A stretch of 35,984 nucleotides of DNA, from NCBI GenBank assembly GCA_031179215.1, contig JAPSIA010000017.1:1-35984 (forward strand), read 5' to 3'. This document shows positions 14,904-21,742 of the stretch, one piece after another (positions within the stretch are counted from its first letter, which is position 1; each line of letters opens with the position of its first letter). This DNA comes from Agrococcus sp. Its GTDB lineage: Bacteria > Actinomycetota > Actinomycetes > Actinomycetales > Microbacteriaceae. The notes below the pieces were generated by a model. That model ran no database searches and was not told the DNA's origin. It worked only from the letters and a program-made list of their open reading frames with translations. A program made the translations under genes and the position numbers.

Positions 14904-15884
14904 ATGCCCACCGACCTCGAGGCGCGCGTCGCCGTCTACATCGACTTCGACAACATCCTCATCTCCCGCTACGACCAGCTCCACGGTCGCGGCGCCTTCC
15001 ACAGCGACAAGGTGCGCACGCTCACGGCCGACGGCCGCGAGTCCAAGGCGCGCACGCGGTTCCAGCAGGCGACCGTCGACCTCGGCGCCATCATCGACTA
15101 CGCCTCGAGCTTCGGCTCGATCGTGCTCAGCCGCGCCTACGCCGACTGGTCGGTGCCGGCGCACGCCGCCTACCGCGACCAGCTGCTCGCGCGCGCCGTC
15201 GACCTCGTGCAGCTCTTCCCGACGACCCGCGCGCTGAAGAACGGCGCCGACATCCGCCTCGCCGTCGACGTCGTCGAGGACCTCTTCCGCCTCGAGGACA
15301 TCACGCACATCGTGATCGTCGCGGGCGACAGCGACTACGTCGCCCTCGCGCAGCGGGCCAAGCGGCTCGGGCGCTACGTCGTCGGCATCGGCGTCGCGGG
15401 CAGCACCTCCCGGTCGCTCGCGGCCGCGTGCGACGAGTTCGCCGACTACGACGCGCTGCCGGGCGTCGCGCCCGTGCACGTCGAGCAGGCGGAGCCCGAC
15501 GCCCCCGAGCCCACGCCCGAGCAGGCCAAGCAGATCGAGGCCGAGGCCGAGCACGAGGCCGCCAAGCAGCCGGCGGTGCGCAAGCGCCGCCGGGCGACGA
15601 GCGATTCCGTCGCCGCGACGCGGGACGAGGTCACCATGACCGCCGACCAGCACGGCGACGCCGCGACGGGGCTGCTCGAGCGCGCGCTGCGGATCCTGCA
15701 CCAGAAGACCGACGACGAGTGGCTGCACGCCAACGTGGTCAAGGAGCAGATGAAGCGCATGGACCCGGTCTTCAACGAGAAGTCGCTCGGCCACAAGTCG
15801 TTCTCCGACTTCGTGACGGCGCGGGATGCGCTCGTCGAGCTGCGCGAGGAGGGCCAGGCGCGCCTGCTGCGCCTCAAGGACTGA
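14904..15884 (+). CDS. NYN-domain protein with C-terminal LOTUS/OST-HTH domain
   Basis: 326 residues. The NYN (PIN-like) nuclease domain covers about 8-180: VAVYIDFDNIL with Asp14 and Asp16, NGADIRLAVDVVEDL in the middle, and IVIVAGDSDYVALAQRAKRLG with further acidic residues, together the usual metal-binding set. After an Ala/Glu-rich linker and a basic patch (KQPAVRKRRRATSD) comes a winged-helix OST-HTH/LOTUS domain at about 250-326 (AATGLLERALRILHQKTDDE, NEKSLGHKSFSDFVTARDAL, ending in RLLRLKD). The family is linked to RNA binding and processing; the substrate is unknown. It is followed 31 bases later by the glycosylase gene, which has its own promoter-like hexamer. Confidence 0.85.
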   Translation: MPTDLEARVAVYIDFDNILISRYDQLHGRGAFHSDKVRTLTADGRESKARTRFQQATVDLGAIIDYASSFGSIVLSRAYADWSVPAHAAYRDQLLARAVDLVQLFPTTRALKNGADIRLAVDVVEDLFRLEDITHIVIVAGDSDYVALAQRAKRLGRYVVGIGVAGSTSRSLAAACDEFADYDALPGVAPVHVEQAEPDAPEPTPEQAKQIEAEAEHEAAKQPAVRKRRRATSDSVAATRDEVTMTADQHGDAATGLLERALRILHQKTDDEWLHANVVKEQMKRMDPVFNEKSLGHKSFSDFVTARDALVELREEGQARLLRLKD

Positions 15885-15903
15885 GGCTGTCAGCGGCATC
15901 GTG

Positions 15904-15909
15904 CACACT
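15904..15909 (+). promoter_or_regulatory. -10 element of the Fpg/Nei gene
   Basis: CACACT, six bases, then the ATG at 15916, with no ribosome-binding site. It fits the leaderless pattern. Confidence 0.5.
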
Positions 15910-15915
15910 GGTGCC

Positions 15916-16809
15916 ATGCCGGAGCTGCCGGAGGTCGAGGCGCTCGCGGCCGATCTCGGCGAGCGCCTGACCGGCCGCACGATCCGCCGCGTCGATGTGA
16001 CCGAGATCGCCGCGCTCAAGACGTTCGACCCCCCGCTCGACGCGCTCCACGGCAGGACCTTCACCGGAGCGAGCCGACGCGGCAAGCACCTCGTGCTGAC
16101 CGTCGACGGCGGCCTGCACCTCGTGATCCACCTCGCCCGATCGGGCTGGATCCGATGGCGCGACGCTGCGCCGAAGCCGACGGCGGGCCGTGGCCGGGGG
16201 CCGCTCGCCGCTCGCGTCGTGCTCGAGCGGGCCGACGGCGACGAGGGGCTCGGCGGCGACGGCTTCGACGTCACCGAGCAGGCGAGCCACAAGCGGCTCG
16301 CGATCCACGTCGTCGAGCATCCCGAGCAGGTCATGTCGATCGCGACGCTCGGGCCCGAGCCGCTCGAGGCGGCGTTCACCGAGGAGCGCTTCGCCACGAT
16401 CCTCGCGCACGCCGGCCGCGCCCAAGTCAAGGGCGTCCTGCGCGACCAGCGGCGCATCGCCGGCATCGGCAACGCGTACTCCGACGAGATCCTGCACGCG
16501 GCGCGGATGTCGCCGTTCCACCCGGCGTCGATGCCGCCGGCGGACGTGCACCGGCTCTACGAGGCGCTGCGGCTCGTGCTCGGCGACGCCGTCGAGCGCG
16601 CGCGCGGCGTCAAGGCGGCCTCGCTCAAGGCCGAGAAGCGGCAGGGCATGCGCGTGCACGGCCGCAAGGGCGAGGCGTGCCCCGTGTGCGGCGACACGGT
16701 GCGGCAGGTCGTCTACGCCGACTCGACGCTCGAGTACTGCGCGACGTGCCAGACGGGCGGCAAGCCGCTCGCCGACCGCGTGCTCTCGCGGCTCGGCGTG
16801 CGGCGCTGA
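15916..16809 (+). CDS. Fpg/Nei-family DNA glycosylase / AP lyase
   Basis: 297 residues. It excises oxidised bases and cleaves at the abasic site. The N-terminus PELPEVE holds the catalytic Pro2 and Glu3, so Met1 must be removed. RRGKH (54-58) contains the conserved lysine, the H2TH region is RIAGIGNAYSDEILHAARMSP, and the zinc finger is CPVC...CATC near residues 256-279. Whether it is Fpg-like or Nei-like cannot be settled by reading. The last codons (LGVRR and stop) lie at the start of a 32-bp tandem array that repeats this stretch downstream, so the stop codon is copied three more times after the gene. Confidence 0.92.
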   Translation: MPELPEVEALAADLGERLTGRTIRRVDVTEIAALKTFDPPLDALHGRTFTGASRRGKHLVLTVDGGLHLVIHLARSGWIRWRDAAPKPTAGRGRGPLAARVVLERADGDEGLGGDGFDVTEQASHKRLAIHVVEHPEQVMSIATLGPEPLEAAFTEERFATILAHAGRAQVKGVLRDQRRIAGIGNAYSDEILHAARMSPFHPASMPPADVHRLYEALRLVLGDAVERARGVKAASLKAEKRQGMRVHGRKGEACPVCGDTVRQVVYADSTLEYCATCQTGGKPLADRVLSRLGVRR

Positions 16810-16931
16810 CCGGGTGCTCGCGGCTGGGCCTGCGGCGCTGACCGGGTGCGCTCGGCTGGGTGTGCGGCGCTGACCGCGAGCTCGCGGCTGGGCGTGCGGC
16901 GCTGACGGGTTCCTCTCGGCTGGACGCTGAC
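16799..16931 (+). repeat. 32-bp tandem array, four copies plus a fragment
   Basis: TGCGGCGCTGAC recurs at 16799, 16831, 16863 and 16895, exactly 32 bp apart. Each unit continues with a variable middle and a CGGCTGGG-type end. A partial fifth copy ends near 16931. The first copy is the end of the glycosylase coding sequence, including its TGA. The preceding 32 bp of coding sequence (16767-16798) resembles a diverged copy, so the array probably arose by duplication of the gene end. It has no unique spacers and is not CRISPR. Confidence 0.85.
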
Positions 16932-16962
16932 CGCGCTGGCCGTGTGGGAGCGAGCCCCGCGA

Positions 16963-17244
16963 TCAGCTCGAGCGCTCGGGGATCCCGCCCGTCGCGATCG
17001 TCCACGGCTGCACCGTGACGACCTCGACGCCGGGGGCGGAGTAGTAGGGGTCGTCCTCGAGCGAGGCCTCGACGACCGACATGTCGTCGGTCGAGAACAG
17101 CAGCAGTGCGCCGGTCTGATCCTCGAAGGGACCGCCCGCGAGCAGCACGCCCTGCTCGTGCAGGGCTGCCGCGTGCTCTCGGTGCGCGGGGCGCAGCTCG
17201 AGGCGTGCCGGGTCGTCGGAGAAGGCGAGGATGACAGCGATCAT
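16963..17244 (-). CDS. YciI-family protein
   Basis: 93 residues matching the small YCII ferredoxin-like fold: MIAVILAFSDDPARLELRPA, HREHAAALHEQGVLLAGGPF, ALLLFSTDDMSVVEASLEDDPY, ending in VVTVQPWTI. The conserved His of HREHAA and the Asp of DDPY are the residues usually considered for the active site. The biochemical role of most YciI proteins is not known; a lyase or dehalogenase-like activity has been suggested for some. TAGGCT lies six bases upstream of the ATG with no Shine-Dalgarno. It converges with the glycosylase gene across the tandem array. Confidence 0.85.
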   Translation of the reverse strand: MIAVILAFSDDPARLELRPAHREHAAALHEQGVLLAGGPFEDQTGALLLFSTDDMSVVEASLEDDPYYSAPGVEVVTVQPWTIATGGIPERSS

Positions 17245-17250
17245 GCCCTC

Positions 17251-17256
17251 AGCCTA
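17251..17256 (-). promoter_or_regulatory. -10 element of the YciI gene
   Basis: TAGGCT, six bases (GAGGGC), then ATG at 17244. A clear example of the leaderless arrangement. Confidence 0.6.
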
Positions 17257-17285
17257 GGCAAGGAACCGGCCACCCCCGCCCGGCG

Positions 17286-17360
17286 CGCTGGGATGTGCGC
17301 GCGGGCGGCCGCCGAGCCCCGCATCCGGGGTCGGCCGCCGATGGCGTGCACTTCCCAGCG
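17286..17360. repeat. Palindromic element copy A (75 bp)
   Basis: Begins CGCTGGGATGTGCGCG and ends GCGTGCACTTCCCAGCG, so the ends are inverted copies with few mismatches. The inner part GGCGGCCG...CGGCCGCC extends the pairing, and the whole element can fold as one long hairpin or cruciform. A second copy lies at 17435-17508. Confidence 0.8.
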
Positions 17361-17428
17361 GCGACTCGGAACCGGGTCGCGCACCGCCGGGGCGCACACC
17401 CCAGCGGCGACCCGGAACCGGGTCGCGC
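17354..17428. repeat. 29-nt direct repeat linking the two palindromic elements
   Basis: CCCAGCGGCGAC followed by CGGAACCGGGTCGCGC is present at 17354-17382 and at 17400-17428 with one difference. Each contains its own palindrome (CGACCCGG-AA-CCGGGTCG in the second). The first copy overlaps the end of element A, so the unit may be a tail of the same repeat family. Confidence 0.7.
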
Positions 17429-17434
17429 GCGACG

Positions 17435-17508
17435 CGCTGGGATGTGCGCGTGGGCGGCCGCCGGGTCCGCATAGGCGGTCGGGTGCCGGTGGCGTGCACA
17501 TCCCAGCG
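17435..17508. repeat. Palindromic element copy B (74 bp)
   Basis: Begins CGCTGGGATGTGCGCG and ends GCGTGCACATCCCAGCG, perfectly inverted over the first 13 bases. It shares 28 of its first 29 bases with copy A; the centre is more diverged. A lone inverted 13-mer also occurs at 17394-17406. No gene lies in 17245-17595. Confidence 0.8.
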
Positions 17509-17595
17509 CGGCGCGGTCGCAGCGGCGACCGGACGACGACGGGCGGACGCGCCGCGTGGTGCGGCAGCGCATCCGCCCGTCGGGGGAACCGGGGC

Positions 17596-18171
17596 TCAGG
17601 CCGAGACGAGCTCCGCGGCGGCGGCGGCCACGAGGCCCTCGATGCTCTCGCGCAGCGCCTCGGACGAGCGCGAGACGAAGGCCGGCGCGTCGACCATGTG
17701 CATCGACTCGTCGAAGTCGGTGGGCTGGAAGGGCATGCGCACACCCTCGCCCTGGCGCGCGAGGCCGATGTAGTCGAGCACGGCGTGCAGCTGCGCGGCG
17801 GCTGCCTGGCCACCGGCCCAGCCGTAGGAGACGACGACGGCGGGCTTGCCGACCCACTCCTCCTTGAGGTAGTCGATCGCGTTCTTCAGCGCCGCGGGGT
17901 AGCCCGAGTTGTAGTCGGGCGTGACGAACACGACGCCGTCGAGCGCGGCGACCTGCTCGGCCCACGCGATCGAGTGCGGCTGCGTGCGGATACCGGAGGC
18001 GGGCGGCAGCGCCTCGTCGAGCAGCGGGAGTCGCAGCTCGGCGAGGTCGAGCATCACGGGCTCTGCGCCGGCGGCCTCGACCATGCCGACGAGCTCATCG
18101 GCGACCGAGCGGCCGACGCGAGTGGGGCGGGTGCTGCCGACGATGATGCCGACCTTGGGGCGTGCAGACAT
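17596..18171 (-). CDS. NAD(P)H-dependent FMN reductase (flavodoxin-like)
   Basis: 191 residues. The N-terminal strand and phosphate loop VGIIVGSTRPTRVGR (7-21) bind the FMN phosphate, and TPDYNSGYPAALKNAIDYL is the family motif near the isoalloxazine ring. It reduces flavins or quinones with NAD(P)H in the cytoplasm. GAGGAG six bases before the ATG at 18171 fixes the start. It is a single gene followed upstream by a 107-bp gap that contains a CGAATTCG palindrome at 18258. It may serve oxidative or electrophile stress, by analogy with relatives. Confidence 0.9.
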   Translation of the reverse strand: MSARPKVGIIVGSTRPTRVGRSVADELVGMVEAAGAEPVMLDLAELRLPLLDEALPPASGIRTQPHSIAWAEQVAALDGVVFVTPDYNSGYPAALKNAIDYLKEEWVGKPAVVVSYGWAGGQAAAAQLHAVLDYIGLARQGEGVRMPFQPTDFDESMHMVDAPAFVSRSSEALRESIEGLVAAAAAELVSA

Positions 18172-18278
18172 GACTCTCCTCGTGAGATCCGATGCGGTGA
18201 TCCGGCGCGCGTCCACGCGCACCGCTATCAGACAACACGGATGCGCGCGAGGTATTCCGAATTCGTACGAGTGCGCCG

Positions 18279-19499
18279 TCAGGCGAGGAAGGTGCGCGCC
18301 GCCGTCACCATGGCCATCGTCGCCGTGTCGAGCGTCGGCTGCGGCACGGGGATGAAGCCCGGGGAGTGATTGGAGGGCACGTCGACGTCGGTGGTGCCGC
18401 GCTCGCGCGCGCGCTCGACCGTCTCGGGGTCGAAGCCGCCGAAGAACCAGTACACGTAGGGCGCGCCCCACGCCGCGGCGAGCTCGCTGAAGTCCTCGGA
18501 GCCGAGCTTCGGCTCCTGCGGCAGGTGCCGGTCGCCGAAGACCGCGTCGAAGGCCTCGGCCAGGCGCGCCGCGGCCCCCGGGTCGTTGACGGTGAGCGGC
18601 GCGCTGACGCCGCGCTCGATCGTGGCAGGAGGGGCACCGGCGACCTGGCACTCGCCCTGCACGATGCGCTCGATGGCGGCGAGCACGCGCTCGCGCACGC
18701 GCGGCTCGAACGATCGCACGTTGAGCTCGAAGCGCGCGGTGTCCGGGATGATGTTCTGCTTCGTGCCGGCATGGAACGTGCCGACCGTCACGACCGCCCG
18801 GTCGGAGGGCGCGACCTCGCGCGCCACGATCGTCTGCAGGCGCACGACCATCGAGGCGGCGAGGACGATCGGGTCGATCGTCTTCTCGGGCTGCGAGCCG
18901 TGGCCGCCGCGGCCGTGCACCGTGACGATGAGGTGGTCGGCGGCGGCCATCACCGGGCCGCCGGCGCTGAGCACCTCGCCGGCCGCGGCCGGCATGACGT
19001 GCTGGCCGAGCGCGATGTCGATCCCGCCCGGCACGAGCGCCCGGAGCGCCTGCTGCATGCCCTGGGCGCCGTCGATCGTCTCCTCGGCCGGCTGGAAGAC
19101 GGCGACGATCGTGCCCGACCAGTCCTGCTGCTCGACGAGCACGCGCAGCGCTCCGGCGAGCGCCGCCATGTGCGTGTCGTGGCCGCACGCGTGCATGACC
19201 CCGACGCGCTGGCCGTCGAGCTCGTCGACCGCGCTCGAGCGGTAGGGCACGAGCTCCGCCTCGGTCACCGGCAGCCCGTCCATGTCGGCGCGCAGCAGCA
19301 CCGTCGGGCCCTCGCCCCGGCGCAGGAGCCCGACGACGCCCGTGCTCTCACCGACGCCCTCGTGCGTCTCGAAGCCGAGCTCGCGCAGCACCTGCGCCAT
19401 GCGGGCGGCCGTGCGGTGCTCGCGATGCGAGAGCTCCGGGGCGGCGTGCAGCTCGCGGTAGAGGGCTTCGATGAAGGGGCGGTGGCTCTCGAGCGTCAT
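18279..19499 (-). CDS. M20-family amidohydrolase (aminoacylase / IAA-amino-acid hydrolase type)
   Basis: 406 residues. HACGHDTH at 103-110 supplies the metal-binding Cys105, His107 and His110 region, FQPAEETIDGAQ near 136-147 the catalytic Glu, and LGQHVMP the next His. The insertion (lid/dimerisation) domain is in the middle, and a late NHSPGFIP motif provides the last His ligand. Such enzymes split N-acyl amino acids or similar amides; the substrate cannot be named from sequence. TAGCCT lies exactly six bases upstream of the ATG and no Shine-Dalgarno exists. It diverges from the small membrane-protein operon at 19560. Confidence 0.9.
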   Translation of the reverse strand: MTLESHRPFIEALYRELHAAPELSHREHRTAARMAQVLRELGFETHEGVGESTGVVGLLRRGEGPTVLLRADMDGLPVTEAELVPYRSSAVDELDGQRVGVMHACGHDTHMAALAGALRVLVEQQDWSGTIVAVFQPAEETIDGAQGMQQALRALVPGGIDIALGQHVMPAAAGEVLSAGGPVMAAADHLIVTVHGRGGHGSQPEKTIDPIVLAASMVVRLQTIVAREVAPSDRAVVTVGTFHAGTKQNIIPDTARFELNVRSFEPRVRERVLAAIERIVQGECQVAGAPPATIERGVSAPLTVNDPGAAARLAEAFDAVFGDRHLPQEPKLGSEDFSELAAAWGAPYVYWFFGGFDPETVERARERGTTDVDVPSNHSPGFIPVPQPTLDTATMAMVTAARTFLA

Positions 19500-19505
19500 T
19501 CGGCC

Positions 19506-19511
19506 AGGCTA
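19506..19511 (-). promoter_or_regulatory. -10 element of the amidohydrolase gene
   Basis: TAGCCT, six bases, ATG. The same hexamer and spacing occur before the aminotransferase gene at 32986. Confidence 0.6.
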
Positions 19512-19530
19512 CGCCGCACCCGGCCGCCGA

Positions 19531-19536
19531 TAGGAT
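19531..19536 (+). promoter_or_regulatory. Candidate -10 of the small envelope operon
   Basis: TAGGAT lies 29 bp before the GTG at 19560, allowing a short leader that contains the GAGGAG ribosome-binding site. Confidence 0.45.
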
Positions 19537-19559
19537 CGAGGGGAACCGTGAGGAGATCC

Positions 19560-20144
19560 GTGACCGCCACGCCGAGCGCCTCGCAGGGGCCGCAGCACTG
19601 GCGCCTCCCTGCGATGCGAGCCGTCCCTGCCCTCGTCGTCGGGCTGCCGCTGCCGTTCATCCAGCTGCACTCGCCGCTCGTGGGGCTCGTCGCGCTCGCC
19701 GTGCTGCTCGCCGGCACCGCCGTCGCGCTGTGGCTCGGTCGCGATCGCCTGCCGGAGTCGGCGGGCCGCTGGCCCGCGGTGGTCGCGGGCTGGTCGGGCG
19801 TCATGGCGATCGTCGCCGCGGTGCTCGCGATCGCCTCGCCGGCCGCGACGGCGCTCGGCGTCGCCGTCGCCGCCTGGGCGCTCCCGGCGGGCGCCGTCGA
19901 GCTGCGGGCGTGGTGGCGGATGCGGTCGATCGCCGAGGCGAGCGCTCGTCAGCTGGCGCGCGACTGGCTCGCCGTCGGCGCCGCGACGCTCCTGCTCGGG
20001 CTCGTCTTCGCCGTCGTGCGCGATCCCGTCACCCTCACGGGACTCCTCGGCGCCTACGCCGTCATCCTCGGCGTCTTCCACGCGGTCGCGGCCCTCTCTG
20101 CTCGCCCGGCACGCACCCCCACGATCGAGCGGAGCGACGCATGA
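19560..20144 (+). CDS. Multi-pass membrane protein of unknown function
   Basis: 194 residues with about five or six hydrophobic helices, such as ALVVGLPLPFIQLHSPLVGL, VVAGWSGVMAIVAAVLAIA, ALGVAVAAWALPAGAVEL, WLAVGAATLLLGLVFAVV and LGAYAVILGVFHAVAAL. No named family was recognised; the pattern of paired helices and a short linker resembles small DUF308-like membrane proteins, but that is weak. GTG 19560 is preceded by AGGAG four bases away. The stop overlaps the ATG of the next gene (ATGA), and that gene overlaps a third, so the three are almost certainly one operon. Confidence 0.75.
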   Translation: MTATPSASQGPQHWRLPAMRAVPALVVGLPLPFIQLHSPLVGLVALAVLLAGTAVALWLGRDRLPESAGRWPAVVAGWSGVMAIVAAVLAIASPAATALGVAVAAWALPAGAVELRAWWRMRSIAEASARQLARDWLAVGAATLLLGLVFAVVRDPVTLTGLLGAYAVILGVFHAVAALSARPARTPTIERSDA

Positions 20145-20413
20145 GCGACCGACGACCCGATGAGCCCCGACGCGGCGAGCCGACCCGCAGGCAGAAGCTC
20201 AAGCCCTTCGAGTACCTCGTCTTCGCGGCGGGCGTGGGCATCTTCATCGGCCTGATCGTGATGCTGTCGCTGCGCGACGTCGTGCTCACGCTCGTGTTCG
20301 GCGGCGTCGGCTTCATCGTGACGCTGCTGCTCATCGCCACGCTCATGCTCGCGATCAAGCCGAAGGGCCGCTCGTCGGCCGATCTCGACCAGCGCGACGG
20401 CTTCGAGCCGTGA
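20141..20413 (+). CDS. Small two-helix membrane protein
   Basis: 90 residues. A basic cytoplasmic start (SDRRPDEPRRGEPTRRQKLK) is followed by two transmembrane helices (about 27-44 and 51-71) separated by a very short turn (RDVVL), then a hydrophilic tail. Function unknown. It overlaps the genes on both sides (ATGA upstream, GTGA downstream), so its synthesis is coupled to both. The conserved-looking KPFEYLVF before the first helix may be the family signature. Confidence 0.75.
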   Translation: MSDRRPDEPRRGEPTRRQKLKPFEYLVFAAGVGIFIGLIVMLSLRDVVLTLVFGGVGFIVTLLLIATLMLAIKPKGRSSADLDQRDGFEP

Positions 20414-21039
20414 GCCGGAGGCGGCGGGGCGCCGCGGCGCCGCTGCCGCCGACCGTCGCGCTCACCGCCGCCGCGCTCGCCGCTGTCGCACTGTCGGGCT
20501 GCGCCGCGCTCGCCGGGGCACCCGAGGCGAGCAGCGAGCCGGGAGCGGTCGAGCAGCGACCGGCCGTCGAGTCGCAGCTCGACGGCCCGCAGCTCGTCGC
20601 CGAGGGCCGCGCCTTCGAACCGTCGGCCGCCGACGTCGATCCGCTCGCGGACTGCGAGGGGCTCGATGGGCGCGCGTCGCTCGAGGTGCTCGATCGCGCC
20701 GCATGGCCGGCGCTCGACGTGGCGGCCGGAGGCGCGACGATGACGTGCGGGAACGCCGACGGGGCCGGGTGGCGGCACATCGCCCACGGGCACACGGGCG
20801 ACTTCGCCGAGCTCGCGGCGCTCGTCGATGCGGAGTGGGACGACGTCGCGTGGTTCGCGATCGAACGGGCGCTCGAGCAGCCGACGCGCGTGGAGGCGTA
20901 CCGCGACGACATCGTCAACTACGACGTGCTCGTCGAGCTCGTCGACGACGGGCGCGTCGAGCGGGCCTGGATGGTCACGGTCGGCGTCGGTCTCGGCTCC
21001 GAGCGGATCATCACGGCGTTCCCCGACGAGGAGCGCTGA
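20410..21039 (+). CDS. Putative lipoprotein
   Basis: 209 residues. A basic N-terminus and hydrophobic stretch end in the lipobox VALSGC with Cys31, so the mature protein is expected to be lipid-anchored on the outer face of the membrane. The mature part is acidic, with two further Cys residues (in LADCEGLDG and TMTCGNADG) that could form a disulfide. It has no recognised enzymatic motif. The GTG start overlaps the stop of the small membrane protein. Last gene of the three-gene envelope operon; the next gene is convergent. Confidence 0.75.
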   Translation: MSRRRRGAAAPLPPTVALTAAALAAVALSGCAALAGAPEASSEPGAVEQRPAVESQLDGPQLVAEGRAFEPSAADVDPLADCEGLDGRASLEVLDRAAWPALDVAAGGATMTCGNADGAGWRHIAHGHTGDFAELAALVDAEWDDVAWFAIERALEQPTRVEAYRDDIVNYDVLVELVDDGRVERAWMVTVGVGLGSERIITAFPDEER

Positions 21040-21067
21040 GCGCCGGCGCAGCGCGACCTGCCGCGGC

Positions 21068-21742
21068 TCACGTGCGCTCGGCGCCGGCGAGCCCCGCCTC
21101 GCGAGCGACGATCGACGCCTGCAGGCGCGTCGAGCAGCCGAGCTTGGCGAGCACGCGCGAGACGTGCGTCTTCGCCGTCGCGGCGCTGATGCCGAGTCGA
21201 GCGGCGAGCTCGGCGTTCGAGAGCCCGTCGCCGAGGGCAGCGAGCACCTCGCGCTCGCGATCGGTGAGCTCGGCGAGCCCCGGATGCTCGGGTGGGCGCT
21301 GCGGTTCCGGCGTCCGCGCGAAGGCCTCGAGCACGCGCCGCGTGACCTCCGGCGCCACGACGCCCTCGCCGCTCGCGACGCGCCGCACGGCATCGGTGAG
21401 GGTCGCGGCATCGGCCGACTTGAGCAGGAAGCCGGCAGCCCCGGCTCGCAGCGCGCCGAAGACGTACTCGTCGAGGTCGAACGTCGTGAGCACGAGCACG
21501 TGCGAGAGCCGCTCCTCGACGATGGCCCGGGTGGCGGCGACGCCGTCGGTGCCCGGCATGCGCACGTCCATGAGCACGACGTCGGGCCGCAGGGCACGCG
21601 CGTTGCGCAGCGCGGCGGCGCCGTCGCCCGCCTCGCCGACGACCTCGATGCCGGCGGCCTGGAGCAGGAGCCGCAAGCCGCCTCGGATCGCCTCGTGGTC
21701 GTCGGCGACGAGCACGCGCGGCGCTCGATCCTGCCCGCTCAT
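21068..21742 (-). CDS. NarL/LuxR-type response regulator
   Basis: 224 residues. Receiver domain at about 9-125: acidic pocket Asp14-Asp15, phosphoacceptor Asp59 in VVLMDVRMPG, VLVLTTFD and the conserved Lys in GFLLKS. A LuxR helix-turn-helix at about 160-215 starts LTDREREVLAALGDGLSNAE and continues with AARLGISAATAKTHVSRVLA. It is translationally coupled to the histidine kinase gene (ATGA overlap). The pair forms a classical two-component system; neither its signal nor its target genes can be read from the sequence. Confidence 0.94.
   Translation of the reverse strand: MSGQDRAPRVLVADDHEAIRGGLRLLLQAAGIEVVGEAGDGAAALRNARALRPDVVLMDVRMPGTDGVAATRAIVEERLSHVLVLTTFDLDEYVFGALRAGAAGFLLKSADAATLTDAVRRVASGEGVVAPEVTRRVLEAFARTPEPQRPPEHPGLAELTDREREVLAALGDGLSNAELAARLGISAATAKTHVSRVLAKLGCSTRLQASIVAREAGLAGAERT

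Noticed and set aside
16799-16931. CRISPR array
   Set aside because: Copies are directly adjacent with no unique spacers, and the first copy is coding sequence.
17281-17595. Small genes in the repeat cluster (for example minus frame 17254-17499)
   Set aside because: Their translations repeat because the DNA repeats; there is no ribosome-binding site or promoter hexamer and no codon preference.
18258-18265. CGAATTCG palindrome as a regulator site for the FMN reductase
   Set aside because: Only 8 bp and not paired with a clear promoter; too short to support a claim.
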